A DNA stretch of 64,000 nt from Roseovarius sp. 217 (GTDB taxonomy: Bacteria > Pseudomonadota > Alphaproteobacteria > Rhodobacterales > Rhodobacteraceae): NCBI RefSeq assembly GCF_000152845.1, contig NZ_CH902584.1:1171655-1235654 (forward strand), given 5' to 3'. Position numbers and translations under genes: made by a program. Positions 1 to 9,458 of the stretch are shown in pieces; within the stretch, counting starts at the first letter, position 1, and the number at the start of each line of letters is the position of its first letter. The notes under the pieces are model-generated. The model worked only from the letters and a program-made list of their open reading frames with translations. It did no database searches and was not told the DNA's origin.

Positions 1-865
1 TCGTGTCCCCTTTGCGGATGATGCGCGGCAGGTTGTCGGGAAAAGCTGGGCGAGCGTCTGCACCGATCTCCATCACCTCCGCCTCGCCAAAGGCCGGGTG
101 CAGTGCGTAGGCAGCAGAGAGCAACTCCATCACAGACCGGACCGAGGTGCGCCCGCGTTCCTCACTTTCGATCTGCGTCGCACCCAGCATCAAAACACCG
201 TCTCCACGTGGGACAATATAGAGTGGAAAGCGGGGATGAAGTAGACGGATGGGCCGATTTAGGGTCACATCCGGGGCGCGCAGGATGACCATTTCGCCTT
301 TGACGCCCCGCAGTTCAGGCAATGCATCTTGCGCCGCAAGTCCGCGGCAATCGATCACAGGGCCATGCGGGGTCTCAGCGCTTTGCTCGAATACGACGCC
401 AGAGAGAACAAGCCAATCCCGCAACTGCGCGAGGGCCATGCGCGGGTTAATATGCGCCTCATCTTTGAAATACAGCGCACGAGCGTGATGCTCGGCCAAA
501 TGCGGCTCTAACTTGGCCAGTTCCTCACTTGATACCAGCCGGTGCCCCTTGGTCCTTCGGGCAAATTGATCCAGTTCGCGGCGATCACGTTGCAACGTTA
601 CCACAAGAGTGCCTTTACGCTCGACTTTGACGCCCTGTGCTGACCACCAATCCGCCGCCTGTTGACCCAGGCGGACTACGGGTTCTTCTGCACTGAATCC
701 TTCACAAAAAGGCGCAAGCATACCCCCCGCCCACCAAGAACATGCGGTTGGTCCCGGCTCTGGCGCAGGATCACGCAGGATCACGCGCGCGCCTTGTGCG
801 ATCAACTCTGTGGCAACGCAGAGGCCCACGATCCCCGCCCCTCGTATGGTGATCGCCTTGCTCAT
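1..865 (-). CDS. thiO: Glycine oxidase ThiO-like FAD-dependent oxidoreductase (3' end cut by window)
   Basis: Reading the minus strand from the ATG at 865 gives an uninterrupted frame that runs off the window, so the C-terminus is missing. It begins MSKAITIRGAGIVGLCVATE, a Rossmann FAD-binding start of the DadA/ThiO (DAO) family, followed by a TACSWWAGGMLAPFCEG stretch typical of ThiO. ThiO oxidises glycine to iminoglycine for the thiazole half of thiamin in the cytosol. The ATG overlaps the thiD stop in an ATGA arrangement, and the pair lies behind a TPP riboswitch, which strongly supports ThiO over other DAO-family enzymes. The family assignment is from sequence. The exact reaction is inferred from context. 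Confidence 0.85.
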   Translation of the reverse strand, partial: MSKAITIRGAGIVGLCVATELIAQGARVILRDPAPEPGPTACSWWAGGMLAPFCEGFSAEEPVVRLGQQAADWWSAQGVKVERKGTLVVTLQRDRRELDQFARRTKGHRLVSSEELAKLEPHLAEHHARALYFKDEAHINPRMALAQLRDWLVLSGVVFEQSAETPHGPVIDCRGLAAQDALPELRGVKGEMVILRAPDVTLNRPIRLLHPRFPLYIVPRGDGVLMLGATQIESEERGRTSVRSVMELLSAAYALHPAFGEAEVMEIGADARPAFPDNLPRIIRKGDT

Positions 866-1656
866 GTCCAGATCTCGTGAAAATGATGCACCGGGCCATG
901 TCCTTGGCCGATCTCCAACATGTTGGCGGCCAGAATCGCCCGATGCAGCCAGATATGTGCGTTTTCTACCGCTTTGGGCAATGTTAGGCCCTTTGCGAGC
1001 CCCGCCGTGATGGCAGAGGACAGAGTACATCCCGTCCCATGGGTGTTGCGCGTGGCGATACGGGGCGCGTCGAACCTCACCACCCCGTCAGAGATCAGCC
1101 AATCGCTGCAAGTGTCGCCGCGTCCGTGTCCACCCTTCATCAGTACCGCTTGAACACCCATGTCGCGCAGGCGCTGACCTTGAGCTTGCATCTCAGCGTC
1201 ATCCTCAGCCTCTGAGGCGCCAAGAAGGCTCGCGGCCTCGGGTAAATTCGGGGTCATTAGATCGGCACGCGGCAAAAGCAGCGCGATCAAAGCCTCTCGG
1301 GCTGCATCCGGCAAGAGCTTTGCTCCGGATTTGGCAACCATGACCGGATCAAGCACGATCGGTCCGGAGTACCCCGCCAGAGCCTCTGCCACGGTCTCGA
1401 TCAGGCTGGCATCGCCCAACATGCCAATTTTGATACAATCGACCCTGATATCGCCCAAAACAGCAGCGATCTGAGCGGCAACAACGGCATTCGGAACGGG
1501 ATGCACATCGGTGACCGCACAGGTGTTTTGTGCGGTCACCGCGGTGATCACACTGGTGCCGTAAACACCCAGGGCCGAAAAGGTTTTGAGGTCCGCCTGA
1601 ATCCCCGCACCTCCACCGCTATCGGAGCCCGCGATTGTCAATGCCGTTGCCACCAT
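862..1656 (-). CDS. thiD: Hydroxymethylpyrimidine/phosphomethylpyrimidine kinase ThiD
   Basis: 264 residues, the normal family length. ThiD phosphorylates HMP and HMP-P to HMP-PP, the pyrimidine half of thiamin. The N-terminal ALTIAGSDSGGGAGIQAD is the ThiD/PfkB-type substrate loop. A C-terminal RIATRNTHGTGCTLSSAI carries the GTGC anion hole and catalytic-base region of ribokinase-fold kinases. It is the first gene after the TPP riboswitch at about 1715-1797 and overlaps thiO by 4 bases (ATGA), so the two are co-transcribed and probably repressed by thiamin pyrophosphate. Confidence 0.96.
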   Translation of the reverse strand: MVATALTIAGSDSGGGAGIQADLKTFSALGVYGTSVITAVTAQNTCAVTDVHPVPNAVVAAQIAAVLGDIRVDCIKIGMLGDASLIETVAEALAGYSGPIVLDPVMVAKSGAKLLPDAAREALIALLLPRADLMTPNLPEAASLLGASEAEDDAEMQAQGQRLRDMGVQAVLMKGGHGRGDTCSDWLISDGVVRFDAPRIATRNTHGTGCTLSSAITAGLAKGLTLPKAVENAHIWLHRAILAANMLEIGQGHGPVHHFHEIWT

Positions 1657-1714
1657 CGGCCAGTCCTCTCATGTCGAGGGAAACGGACTTGGGACGCGTG
1701 TTGCGTGCTGATGT

Positions 1715-1797
1715 CCGTTCCCTACGCCGGTATCAACCGGATCAGGTTCGATGGGTTGACGTAATGTCTCTCAGCCCGAAAACGGGCACCCCAACGG
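1715..1797 (-). promoter_or_regulatory. TPP riboswitch (THI element)
   Basis: On the minus strand, in order, are GGGGTGCCC, GGCTGAGA, ACCCATCGAACCTGATC, GGTTGATACCGGCG and TAGGGAACGG. These are the conserved blocks of the thiamin-pyrophosphate aptamer (GGGGTGC, CTGAGA, ACCY...GAACCTGATC, CCGGCGTAGGGA). The element sits about 60 bases upstream of thiD in the right orientation. The expression platform (terminator or SD masking) was not resolved by eye. Confidence 0.95.
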
Positions 1798-1932
1798 ATG
1801 TTGCCAATAGCTAACAGCCGATTTCTTATGCTGCAAGAGGAGATTGCAGGATAGGACATGTCGCAAACAGGACTCAAGGCTTCGCGTAATCGCGTCAGGG
1901 TGAGGAAATGTTCCTTGCAGAAAGATGCCTTG

Positions 1933-3297
1933 ATGTCCTTTGCTCCGGTGCCTCATCAGTTTGATAAGATCGCTGACTTTTCGCTTGATCCTTCGGTTTC
2001 CATTCCTGAGGCGGTGCTTGAACGGGCCGCATTACTGCTTGTCGACACACTTGGGGTTGCGGCGGGGGCGGCATCGCTCGACGTGAGTAGGATCGCGCGC
2101 GAGTTTGCGGTCGATTTTCACGGTGCGAGTAGTGACAAACACAGCGCAACTTTGCTCTTTGATGGTCGGCGCTGCGCGAGGCCGGGGGCGGCTTGGGCCT
2201 TGGCCACGCAGATTGACAATCTCGATGGGCATGATGGCTACAACCCGACCAAGGGACATATCGGCTGTGCCCTGGTGCCAGCGCTCTTTGCCTATGCCGA
2301 GCAATCCTTGGATCTGACCGGGCGGCAGGCGCTCACAGCCCTTGCCGTGGGCTATGAGATAGCCGCGCGGGCGGGCGTCGCGCTGCATGCAACCACCGCT
2401 GATTACCACACGTCGGGGGCATGGAATGCATTAGGGGTCGCGACACTCGGGGCACATCTTCGGAGGCAAACGCCCGAGGTGTTGCGTCAGGCCATGGGTA
2501 TCGCCGAATACCATGGGCCGCGCAGTCAGATGATGCGCGAGATTGCCAATCCCACCATGCTGCATGATGGCTCAGGAATGGGCGCATTGGTTGGGATTTC
2601 GTCTCTGATACAGGCCGAGCGTGGCTTTATCGGCGCGCCCGCCATCACGGTCGAAGGGGCCGACGTGACGCATATTTGGGGAGATTTGGGACAGGATTGG
2701 ACGCTCTTGCGGAACTACATTAAGCCCTATCCAATCTGTCGTTGGGCCCATGGTGCGCTCGAAGGCGTTCGCGTGCTGATGGTCGAGCACGCGGTTACTG
2801 GACCCGAAATCGAGACGCTTGAGGTTGCAACCTTTGCTGAATCTGCTGCGCTTTACTCCGGACTTCCCACCACCACCAGCGAGGCACAGTATTCGCTTGG
2901 CTTTGCTCTCGCGTCCTTGTTGGTTCATGGGCGGATCGGCCCGGAACACATAACCGGCGCAGGACTTCGGAATGCAGACGTTGCCAAGATACATGCCCGT
3001 ATCACCGTGCGCGAAGAACCGCGCCATTCCGCCCGCTTTCCCGCCGGGCGCTGGTCGGATGTCACGGCCATCCTGCGGGACGGGCGGCGGCTTTCCTCAG
3101 GCGATGTCAATGCGCGCGGCGGACCTGAGGCCCCGATGCCCGAGGCGGACATAAGAGCCAAGTTAGATGCAATGGCTGGTCATGTTCTGTCCGCAGGGCG
3201 CATCTCCGCGCTCTGGGATATGAAAGAGAGACTATTGCAGCCCAATACACTCTTTTCCGAGCTGACCGCTCTTGTCACTCGTGCCCCGGACCAGTGA
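1933..3297 (+). CDS. MmgE/PrpD family protein (2-methylcitrate dehydratase-like)
   Basis: About 454 residues from the ATG at 1933. An in-frame ATG at 1858 would add 25 residues with a basic, non-family N-terminus, so the shorter start is preferred, though neither has a convincing ribosome site. The LLVDTLGVAAGAASL start and GHDGYNPTKGHIGCALVPAL and YPICRWAHGALEGV blocks are those of the MmgE/PrpD fold, which includes 2-methylcitrate dehydratase, cis-aconitate decarboxylase and similar lyases. No prpB or prpC genes are adjacent, so a methylcitrate-cycle role is not supported by context. The substrate is unknown. Confidence 0.85.
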   Translation: MSFAPVPHQFDKIADFSLDPSVSIPEAVLERAALLLVDTLGVAAGAASLDVSRIAREFAVDFHGASSDKHSATLLFDGRRCARPGAAWALATQIDNLDGHDGYNPTKGHIGCALVPALFAYAEQSLDLTGRQALTALAVGYEIAARAGVALHATTADYHTSGAWNALGVATLGAHLRRQTPEVLRQAMGIAEYHGPRSQMMREIANPTMLHDGSGMGALVGISSLIQAERGFIGAPAITVEGADVTHIWGDLGQDWTLLRNYIKPYPICRWAHGALEGVRVLMVEHAVTGPEIETLEVATFAESAALYSGLPTTTSEAQYSLGFALASLLVHGRIGPEHITGAGLRNADVAKIHARITVREEPRHSARFPAGRWSDVTAILRDGRRLSSGDVNARGGPEAPMPEADIRAKLDAMAGHVLSAGRISALWDMKERLLQPNTLFSELTALVTRAPDQ

Positions 3298-3299
3298 CG

Positions 3300-3326
3300 A
3301 AAAAAGCCCCGCCATGAAGGCGGGGC
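3300..3326 (-). terminator. Intrinsic terminator of ccrM
   Basis: On the minus strand, arms GCCCCGCC and GGCGGGGC around a 5-base loop are followed by a run of T (plus-strand A run at 3300-3305). It lies 55 bases past the ccrM stop. On the plus strand no T run follows the hairpin, so it should act mainly leftward. Confidence 0.85.
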
Positions 3327-3380
3327 AGGTCAATGGTGCCCGAGAAAGTCAGGCCTTGGGCACCGGCGGTGTCTTGGGGA

Positions 3381-4550
<1,170 letters not shown>

Positions 4551-4596
4551 TCAAAGCTGATTCGCCGTCAATTTCTTTTTTGAATCATAGGGTTAG

Positions 4597-5217
4597 TTAT
4601 TCTTCTTGATACAATATATTGTGGACTGGTTTGAATGAACGTCTATGGTGTGGGGTCACCCCAAGATTTAGAAGCGCTTGCTTGTGGCTTTTCGACGGGT
4701 ATCCTGCGTTTCGCTCCCAGCCATAACCGGGAAACTGTTGCGCCAAATCCCACATGATCTGATCGCGCCTGATTTTCGCGACAATTGAGGCTGCCGCAAT
4801 AGAGAGTGAAATGGCATCGCCGCGCACAATGGCGCGGGCTGGCAGGGTCAGACCGCGTGGGATCAGGTTGCCATCAATCAGCGCGAGGTCAGGCGCAAGT
4901 CCAAGCCCCGCAATTGCACGCTCCATCGCGAGATGTGAGGCGCGCAGGATATTAAGCCGGTCAATCTCGTCTACGCTGGCATGGGCGACACTGACATGTG
5001 CCGTCGCGAGGATTACGCCACAGAGCGCCGCGCGACGGGCAGCACTCAGCTTTTTGGAATCATTCAGGCCTTCGGGAATATTGCCCGGATCCAGGATCAC
5101 GGCGGCGGCGGTCACCGGCCCCGCCAGCGGTCCGCGCCCGACCTCGTCAACACCGGCAATGCGCCGATAGCCCTGTGAATGGGCGGTGTGTTCATGGCTG
5201 AAATCAGGACCGGACAT
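4597..5217 (-). CDS. rnhB: Ribonuclease HII
   Basis: About 206 residues from the ATG at 5217. An upstream in-frame GTG at 5232 is possible. RNase HII cleaves RNA in RNA:DNA hybrids and removes misincorporated ribonucleotides. The N-terminal [16 protein letters not shown] carries the paired acidic metal ligands, LNDSKKLS follows, and LALIDGN holds a further catalytic Asp. The C-terminal [12 protein letters not shown] and [11 protein letters not shown] are standard for type 2 RNase H. The gene lies upstream of ccrM on the same strand with a 100-base gap, an arrangement common in Rhodobacteraceae as far as I know. Confidence 0.95.
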   Translation of the reverse strand: MSGPDFSHEHTAHSQGYRRIAGVDEVGRGPLAGPVTAAAVILDPGNIPEGLNDSKKLSAARRAALCGVILATAHVSVAHASVDEIDRLNILRASHLAMERAIAGLGLAPDLALIDGNLIPRGLTLPARAIVRGDAISLSIAAASIVAKIRRDQIMWDLAQQFPGYGWERNAGYPSKSHKQALLNLGVTPHHRRSFKPVHNILYQEE

Positions 5218-5249
5218 GGCCCGCAAATACACAGGGCGGCGGCAAATGC

Positions 5250-5273
5250 AAAGGGAGGGGCAAGCCCCTCCCC
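5250..5273 (-). terminator. Hairpin downstream of the 5294 gene
   Basis: Perfect 9-base arms GGGAGGGGC and GCCCCTCCC with a 2-base centre lie 20 bases beyond the stop of the leftward gene at 5294. Only a short TTT follows on the minus strand, so it is a probable but weak intrinsic terminator. Confidence 0.5.
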
Positions 5274-5293
5274 CTCCCGTCTGCTCGAAGGGT

Positions 5294-5776
5294 TCAGTAA
5301 TAGCCGTATTGGTTCAGACAATTGTCGCGATAGATCACCTGATGATGCCCGCCTACGCGCACGGCACAGGCTGACGGCAGGGCATTGTAAGAACCGTAAC
5401 GCTGGTTCAGGCAGCGGCCAGAATATCCAGCCCGGTTGCCCGCGTAGACACGACAGGCCCCCGGCAAGTTGACGCGCTGCGCCCGGCCATAGGTGTTGCC
5501 ATAGCCTCCGCGACCGTTGCCATGGCCGCGATCGTCATAGGCGTTGTCATGGCGACGATCATGGTTGTAGTCATTTCGACCATCGTAGTCCCGATACCCG
5601 CCGTTGTTTTTCTGCTTGTTGTTGCTGGCAATCGCCGCGCCAACGATTGCGCCCAAGGCAAGCCCAACGGCGAGGTTGCGATTGTCGCTTTTATCGCGGG
5701 CAAGCGCAGGCGTTGCGGTGACCGTGGTCAGCGCAAGAGCGCCGATCATAAGGACTGAGGTGAACTTGCTGAACAT
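5294..5776 (-). CDS. Secreted glycine-zipper, Asn/Gly/Tyr-rich protein
   Basis: 160 residues of unknown function. A Sec signal peptide ([19 protein letters not shown], cleavage near PALA-RDK) is followed by a glycine-zipper segment ([14 protein letters not shown]), a low-complexity hydrophilic run rich in Asn, Asp, Gly, Arg and Tyr, and a C-terminal part with four cysteines (GACRVY, GRCLNQ, SACAVR, DNCLNQ) that could form two disulfides in the periplasm. The paired CLNQ motifs suggest a small internal repeat. A similar glycine-zipper protein is encoded just upstream. An envelope-associated role is inference. Confidence 0.75.
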   Translation of the reverse strand: MFSKFTSVLMIGALALTTVTATPALARDKSDNRNLAVGLALGAIVGAAIASNNKQKNNGGYRDYDGRNDYNHDRRHDNAYDDRGHGNGRGGYGNTYGRAQRVNLPGACRVYAGNRAGYSGRCLNQRYGSYNALPSACAVRVGGHHQVIYRDNCLNQYGYY

Positions 5777-5803
5777 CGGACGCTCCTTTCAGATGCGACG
5801 AGT

Positions 5804-6199
5804 TTAGTTGCGATGATTGTCCCGGTGGTAAGGAACGTGGTTGCCATACCCGCGCTGATAAACCGGGCGGCCTTGGTGTGGACGCCCATAGCCACGCTGG
5901 GGTTGATAATAGCGCTGCTGGTTGTAGTGATGCCGCTTGGGGCTGTGGTTGTAGACCTGCTTGTGATGTCTTTTGGGGGCATAGTAGGGTTGCTGATATC
6001 CGTGACCACGTGTGACATAATCCTTGCGGCGGTCGCGGTTACGGTCGTCGGAAATCGCGGCGCCGACGATGGCCAGCGCAGCCACACCGGCGATGATGGC
6101 GGCGGTCTCGCCCCGGTTCTGCGCTTGGACAGGTGCGGCGGTGAGGCTGGTCACGGTCAGAGCCGCGCCGATGATGAGAGCGATGAACTTGCGATGCAT
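5804..6199 (-). CDS. Secreted glycine-zipper, His/Tyr/Arg-rich protein
   Basis: 131 residues from the ATG at 6199, which has AAAGGA six bases upstream. An in-frame ATG at 6205 abuts that site directly. A signal peptide (MHRKFIALIIGAALTVTSLT, cleavage near VQA-QNR) precedes a glycine-zipper segment (ETAAIIAGVAALAIVGAAIS) and a long tail rich in His, Tyr, Gln and Arg without cysteine. The tail resembles small RcnB-like or YMGG-containing envelope proteins only in composition, and I do not recognise the family. The 27-base gap to the 5776 start suggests these two related genes may be co-transcribed. Confidence 0.72.
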   Translation of the reverse strand: MHRKFIALIIGAALTVTSLTAAPVQAQNRGETAAIIAGVAALAIVGAAISDDRNRDRRKDYVTRGHGYQQPYYAPKRHHKQVYNHSPKRHHYNQQRYYQPQRGYGRPHQGRPVYQRGYGNHVPYHRDNHRN

Positions 6200-6392
6200 G
6201 GTCATTCCTTTCAGGATGCTGACGGTCGTTACTCTGCGTCGGCCCACATGACCGGACGCTGTAACCCAAGGGTGAGGGCAGGCTGTCCAGACAGGCAATA
6301 ACGCCCAGATGATATCAGATAACACGCCGTTTCGCGGTCACTCCGTCGCACAAGTTATTGAATAGCTGCTGGCCTTGGCGCATCTTCGCCGA

Positions 6393-6626
6393 ATGACACA
6401 AAGCATACGCCCCCTCATTCTTGCCTTTGGCCTCGTCCTTGCCGCATCTTCGGCGCATGCGGCCTGTCAGGTGGAATACAAGGCCAAGCGCGACAAACCG
6501 CTTGAGCTTTATTACGACGTGACCGTCGTGAACGCGCCCTGCGCCTCGGCAGAGGCGGCCCTTCGAGCGCAACTGGCACAGCAAGGGCTGACCTTGCTCA
6601 AGGTGCTGTCGAAGAAGGAAAACTAA
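6393..6626 (+). CDS. Small secreted protein with one cysteine pair
   Basis: 77 residues from the ATG at 6393. A clear signal peptide (LILAFGLVLAASSAHA) is followed by a mature domain of about 54 residues with two cysteines (ACQVEYKAK and NAPCASAEAAL) that could form a disulfide in the periplasm. Function is not recognised. The next gene on the same strand starts 24 bases later, so they may form a two-gene unit with the membrane winged-helix protein. Confidence 0.65.
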   Translation: MTQSIRPLILAFGLVLAASSAHAACQVEYKAKRDKPLELYYDVTVVNAPCASAEAALRAQLAQQGLTLLKVLSKKEN

Positions 6627-6650
6627 GGTGACTTTTTCACAGGCACTCCG

Positions 6651-7355
6651 ATGCGCGGAATAACCACCACCGCCGCCGATGCGCGCCGATCTGGCAACCG
6701 CGTGGTGATTGCCGGAGTGGGTGGCATTGTGGCGATCCTCACGATTGCGGCCATTTTCCTGTTTCTCAGCCTGCCGGACGCCAACGCCTTTAATGCGCGG
6801 GTCGAGCGGATATTTGTCGAGAACGACGCACTGACCGGTCAAGGCGAAATCAAACTGCTGGAGATCCTTGCTCTTTCTGGCACGGCATTCTCAGAAACAT
6901 TGGTCAGTTACAGGATGGTCATCTTTGTACTGCTGGTCTTTGCAACAGCGCTCCTCGTGGCCTCACTTGTGTTTCTGGTGATGCTGATTGCCCTCAACCG
7001 CCGGATGGCACAAATCGAGCGGTCGGGAATTCAGGTCAGTTCGCTGTTGATCAGCCGCGATGAAAAGACGGTCTATCTCAACGATATGGGATTCAAGCTG
7101 ACCGATGCCGCCATGGAAACCCTCAGCGTTCTGGCCGAGGCGCGGATGGATGATGACGTGATGACCGGAGCAGAGATTGAGGCGGTGATTTCAGGCCGCA
7201 AGCCCGAGGATTGCGAAGAGGCGGCGGGCGCCACAAGGATCAAACGCCTTCGTGATACCTTGGGCAATCAGTTGGTGAGCGAGCTTTTGGTCAAGAATAT
7301 CGCGCGTCATGGTTATATGCTCGCCATCGACAAGGATGTGATCCGGGTGGTCTGA
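6651..7355 (+). CDS. Membrane-tethered winged-helix (OmpR/PhoB-like) protein
   Basis: 234 residues. Two transmembrane segments (about residues 17-41 and 88-114) enclose a short, probably periplasmic loop of about 45 residues. The C-terminal 115 residues should be cytosolic. They end in TRIKRLRDTLGNQLVSELL followed by KNIARHGYML, which resembles the recognition helix and wing of OmpR/PhoB-type DNA-binding domains (compare the usual RRLRxKLG and RGxGYxL). CadC/ToxR regulators carry this domain at the N-terminus before one TM, so the order here is reversed. A one-component membrane regulator is inferred. Target and signal are unknown. Confidence 0.75.
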   Translation: MRGITTTAADARRSGNRVVIAGVGGIVAILTIAAIFLFLSLPDANAFNARVERIFVENDALTGQGEIKLLEILALSGTAFSETLVSYRMVIFVLLVFATALLVASLVFLVMLIALNRRMAQIERSGIQVSSLLISRDEKTVYLNDMGFKLTDAAMETLSVLAEARMDDDVMTGAEIEAVISGRKPEDCEEAAGATRIKRLRDTLGNQLVSELLVKNIARHGYMLAIDKDVIRVV

Positions 7356-7361
7356 GCTGGC

Positions 7362-8234
7362 TCAGACACCCAATGCCGCGACCAGCCTCGACCAATCATG
7401 CGCCCAGCCATCATCGCTGCGTTCACTGAGCCGGATCATCCAGAGCTCCATTTCCTGCCCCGGCAAGGTCAGATCGAGCGGCACCAGACGCCCCTCATCC
7501 AGATCGCGTTGCACCATGCCTTCGGGAAGCCATGCCACCCCGATTCCCCGGCGCGCATATTCATGGGCTGCCAGCGTCAGGGCGGTTTCGGCCCGACGGC
7601 GCAGGATACGGTTCGCGGGAATCCGTGGCAGGATCGCGCGGGCCATGATCTGACCCAGAAACACGTCTCCCGGATAGCCGATGAACGGCAGATCGTCACC
7701 CTGCGCAAGACGCGGGGCCGCCACGGGCCTCAGCCGTTCGCGTCCCAAGAGCACCTGCTCAAAACTTCGGCTGAGCGTGAGCGGCGCAATCTCGGGCACG
7801 GCATAGACCACGGCCAGATCGGCCTCGCCGGATAAAAGGCGCAAGAGACATTCCTCGCGGTTGTCAGAGCGCACCCGCACGGGTCGCCCGCCTTGTGCGG
7901 TCAGGATGCTGACAATCGCGGGGGAATGGGTGGTGGTGATGGCATGCTGACAGGCGAGCGTGAGGCCGCGGGCGCCGGAGCTCTGCATCAGGTTCTCGCG
8001 TAGGTGGCGCAGTTGCGTGGCCAGCGCCCGCATCTCGCCTGCCTGCGCCTCGATATCGGGTAAAAGCACCACGGGTTTGCGCCGCCTGTCAAAGAGCGGC
8101 ACGCCGAGCGCCTCTTCAATGGCACGCAGACGTCGGGTGAAGGCGGATTGACTGACATGCCGTATCTCGGCGGCGCGTGCGAGTGATCCCGCATCTGCTA
8201 CTGCCAGAATATCATCCAGCCATTCCATCCGCAT
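7362..8234 (-). CDS. LysR-family transcriptional regulator, divergent from the desulfhydrase gene
   Basis: 290 residues, normal LTTR length. The N-terminal winged helix (EWLDDILAVADAGSLARAAE, then HVSQSAFTRRLRAIEEALG) is followed by a periplasmic-binding-protein-like effector domain. It is transcribed away from the PLP enzyme at 8331 across a 96-base gap that holds an ATTAT-N8-ATAAT repeat, so it is probably that gene's activator. The effector could be a sulfur amino acid or sulfonate such as cysteate. That is inference. Confidence 0.9.
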   Translation of the reverse strand: MRMEWLDDILAVADAGSLARAAEIRHVSQSAFTRRLRAIEEALGVPLFDRRRKPVVLLPDIEAQAGEMRALATQLRHLRENLMQSSGARGLTLACQHAITTTHSPAIVSILTAQGGRPVRVRSDNREECLLRLLSGEADLAVVYAVPEIAPLTLSRSFEQVLLGRERLRPVAAPRLAQGDDLPFIGYPGDVFLGQIMARAILPRIPANRILRRRAETALTLAAHEYARRGIGVAWLPEGMVQRDLDEGRLVPLDLTLPGQEMELWMIRLSERSDDGWAHDWSRLVAALGV

Positions 8235-8248
8235 ATTGCACTCCTTGC

Positions 8249-8266
8249 ATTATAGGTGACGATAAT
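8249..8266. promoter_or_regulatory. Candidate LysR operator in the lysR/desulfhydrase gap
   Basis: Inverted repeat ATTAT-N8-ATAAT, flanked by TTGC on one side and AGCA on the other, in the divergent gap. LTTR boxes are typically T-N11-A dyads of this size, and the position 65-80 bases upstream of the enzyme start suits an activator site. Confidence 0.5.
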
Positions 8267-8330
8267 AGCATTAGACGCGGCCAATGTCCCGCCTTAGCCT
8301 ACAGAAAACGCATGTTAATGGAGGACACCC

Positions 8331-9347
8331 ATGCATCTTGCCCGCTATCCCCGCCGCTTTCTCGCCCATCTGCCAACGCCACTGGAGCGGCTGGATCGTT
8401 TGACCAAGGAATTGAACGGGCCGGAAATCTGGATCAAGCGCGACGATTGCACCGGCCTCAGCACCGGTGGCAACAAGACCCGCAAGCTCGAGTTCCTGAT
8501 GGCCGAGGCCGAATTGCAGGGCGCGGATATGGTGATGACCCAGGGCGCCACCCAGTCCAACCACGCGCGCCAAACGGCGGCCTTTGCGGCCAAGCTGGGC
8601 ATGGATTGCCACCTGCTACTTGAGGACAGAACCGGCTCCAACAACGCCAACTACAACAATGGCGGCAACGTCCTTCTGGACCATATGCACGGCGCGACCA
8701 CGGAAAAGCGCCCCGGCGGCGGCGATATGAATGCCGAGATGGAAAAGGTCGCGGACAAGTTCCGCGCCGAGGGGCGCAATGTCTATACCATCCCCGGTGG
8801 TGGGTCGAACCCGACGGGCGCGCTAGGCTATGTCAACTGCGCCTTTGAGATGCTGGCGCAGTTCAATGATCGGGCGCTCAAGGTGGATCACATTGTCCAT
8901 GCCACCGGAAGTGCAGGCACGCAGGCGGGGCTGATCACCGGGCTCAAAGCGATGAATGCGCAGATTCCGCTCCTCGGAATTGGCGTGCGCGCGCCCAAGG
9001 CAAAGCAGGAAGAGAACGTCTATAACCTCGCCTGTGCCACTGCTGAAAAGCTGGGCTGCGCCGGAGTGGTCAAGCGCGAGGATGTGGTCGCCAATACCGA
9101 TTACGTCGGCGAAGGCTATGGTATTCCTACAGAATCCGGCATCGAGGCAATTCACATGTTTGCCGAGTTGGAGGCGATCCTGCTCGATCCGGTCTATTCG
9201 GCCAAGGGGGCTGCGGGCTTTATCGACCTGATCCGCAAGGGGCATTTCAAGAAAGGCGAGCGTGTTGTGTTTCTGCATACCGGGGGTTCTGTTGCGCTCT
9301 TCGGTTATGACAGCGCCTTTGATTTCTCGGGCCGCTGGAAGAAGTAA
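8331..9347 (+). CDS. cuyA: PLP-dependent L-cysteate sulfo-lyase / D-cysteine desulfhydrase
   Basis: 338 residues with GGAGG upstream of the ATG. A fold-type II PLP enzyme of the ACC deaminase / D-cysteine desulfhydrase family. The Schiff-base lysine should be K49 in [12 protein letters not shown], and [10 protein letters not shown] and [10 protein letters not shown] hold substrate and phosphate contacts. The closest characterised protein I know of is CuyA of Ruegeria pomeroyi, which splits L-cysteate to pyruvate, ammonium and sulfite. DcyD, which acts on D-cysteine, is a close paralogue. Family membership is clear, substrate is not. No cuyZ sulfite exporter is adjacent, although a TauE/SafE gene lies at 50.6 kb. 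Confidence 0.75.
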   Translation: MHLARYPRRFLAHLPTPLERLDRLTKELNGPEIWIKRDDCTGLSTGGNKTRKLEFLMAEAELQGADMVMTQGATQSNHARQTAAFAAKLGMDCHLLLEDRTGSNNANYNNGGNVLLDHMHGATTEKRPGGGDMNAEMEKVADKFRAEGRNVYTIPGGGSNPTGALGYVNCAFEMLAQFNDRALKVDHIVHATGSAGTQAGLITGLKAMNAQIPLLGIGVRAPKAKQEENVYNLACATAEKLGCAGVVKREDVVANTDYVGEGYGIPTESGIEAIHMFAELEAILLDPVYSAKGAAGFIDLIRKGHFKKGERVVFLHTGGSVALFGYDSAFDFSGRWKK

Positions 9348-9374
9348 TCCGCCTGAACCGGCGACCAAGACAAA

Positions 9375-9397
9375 GCCCCGCAGCAATGCGGGGTTTT
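9375..9397 (+). terminator. Intrinsic terminator after the cuyA-like gene
   Basis: Arms CCCCGCA and TGCGGGG with a GCAA tetraloop, followed by TTTT, 28 bases past the stop. This separates the gene from pheT. Confidence 0.9.
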
Positions 9398-9458
9398 CCA
9401 TGCCCGACATATCCGGTAAAGCCCTCTGTAACCCATATTTGCAGGCGGAAGAGCACGC

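Noticed and set aside
1858..1932. 25-codon upstream extension of the MmgE/PrpD protein
   Set aside because: Basic, non-conserved residues; the family N-terminus begins after the ATG at 1933. Kept only as an alternative.
1933..3297. Assignment as prpD of the methylcitrate cycle
   Set aside because: No prpB, prpC or propionate genes nearby, and the MmgE/PrpD family covers several reactions.
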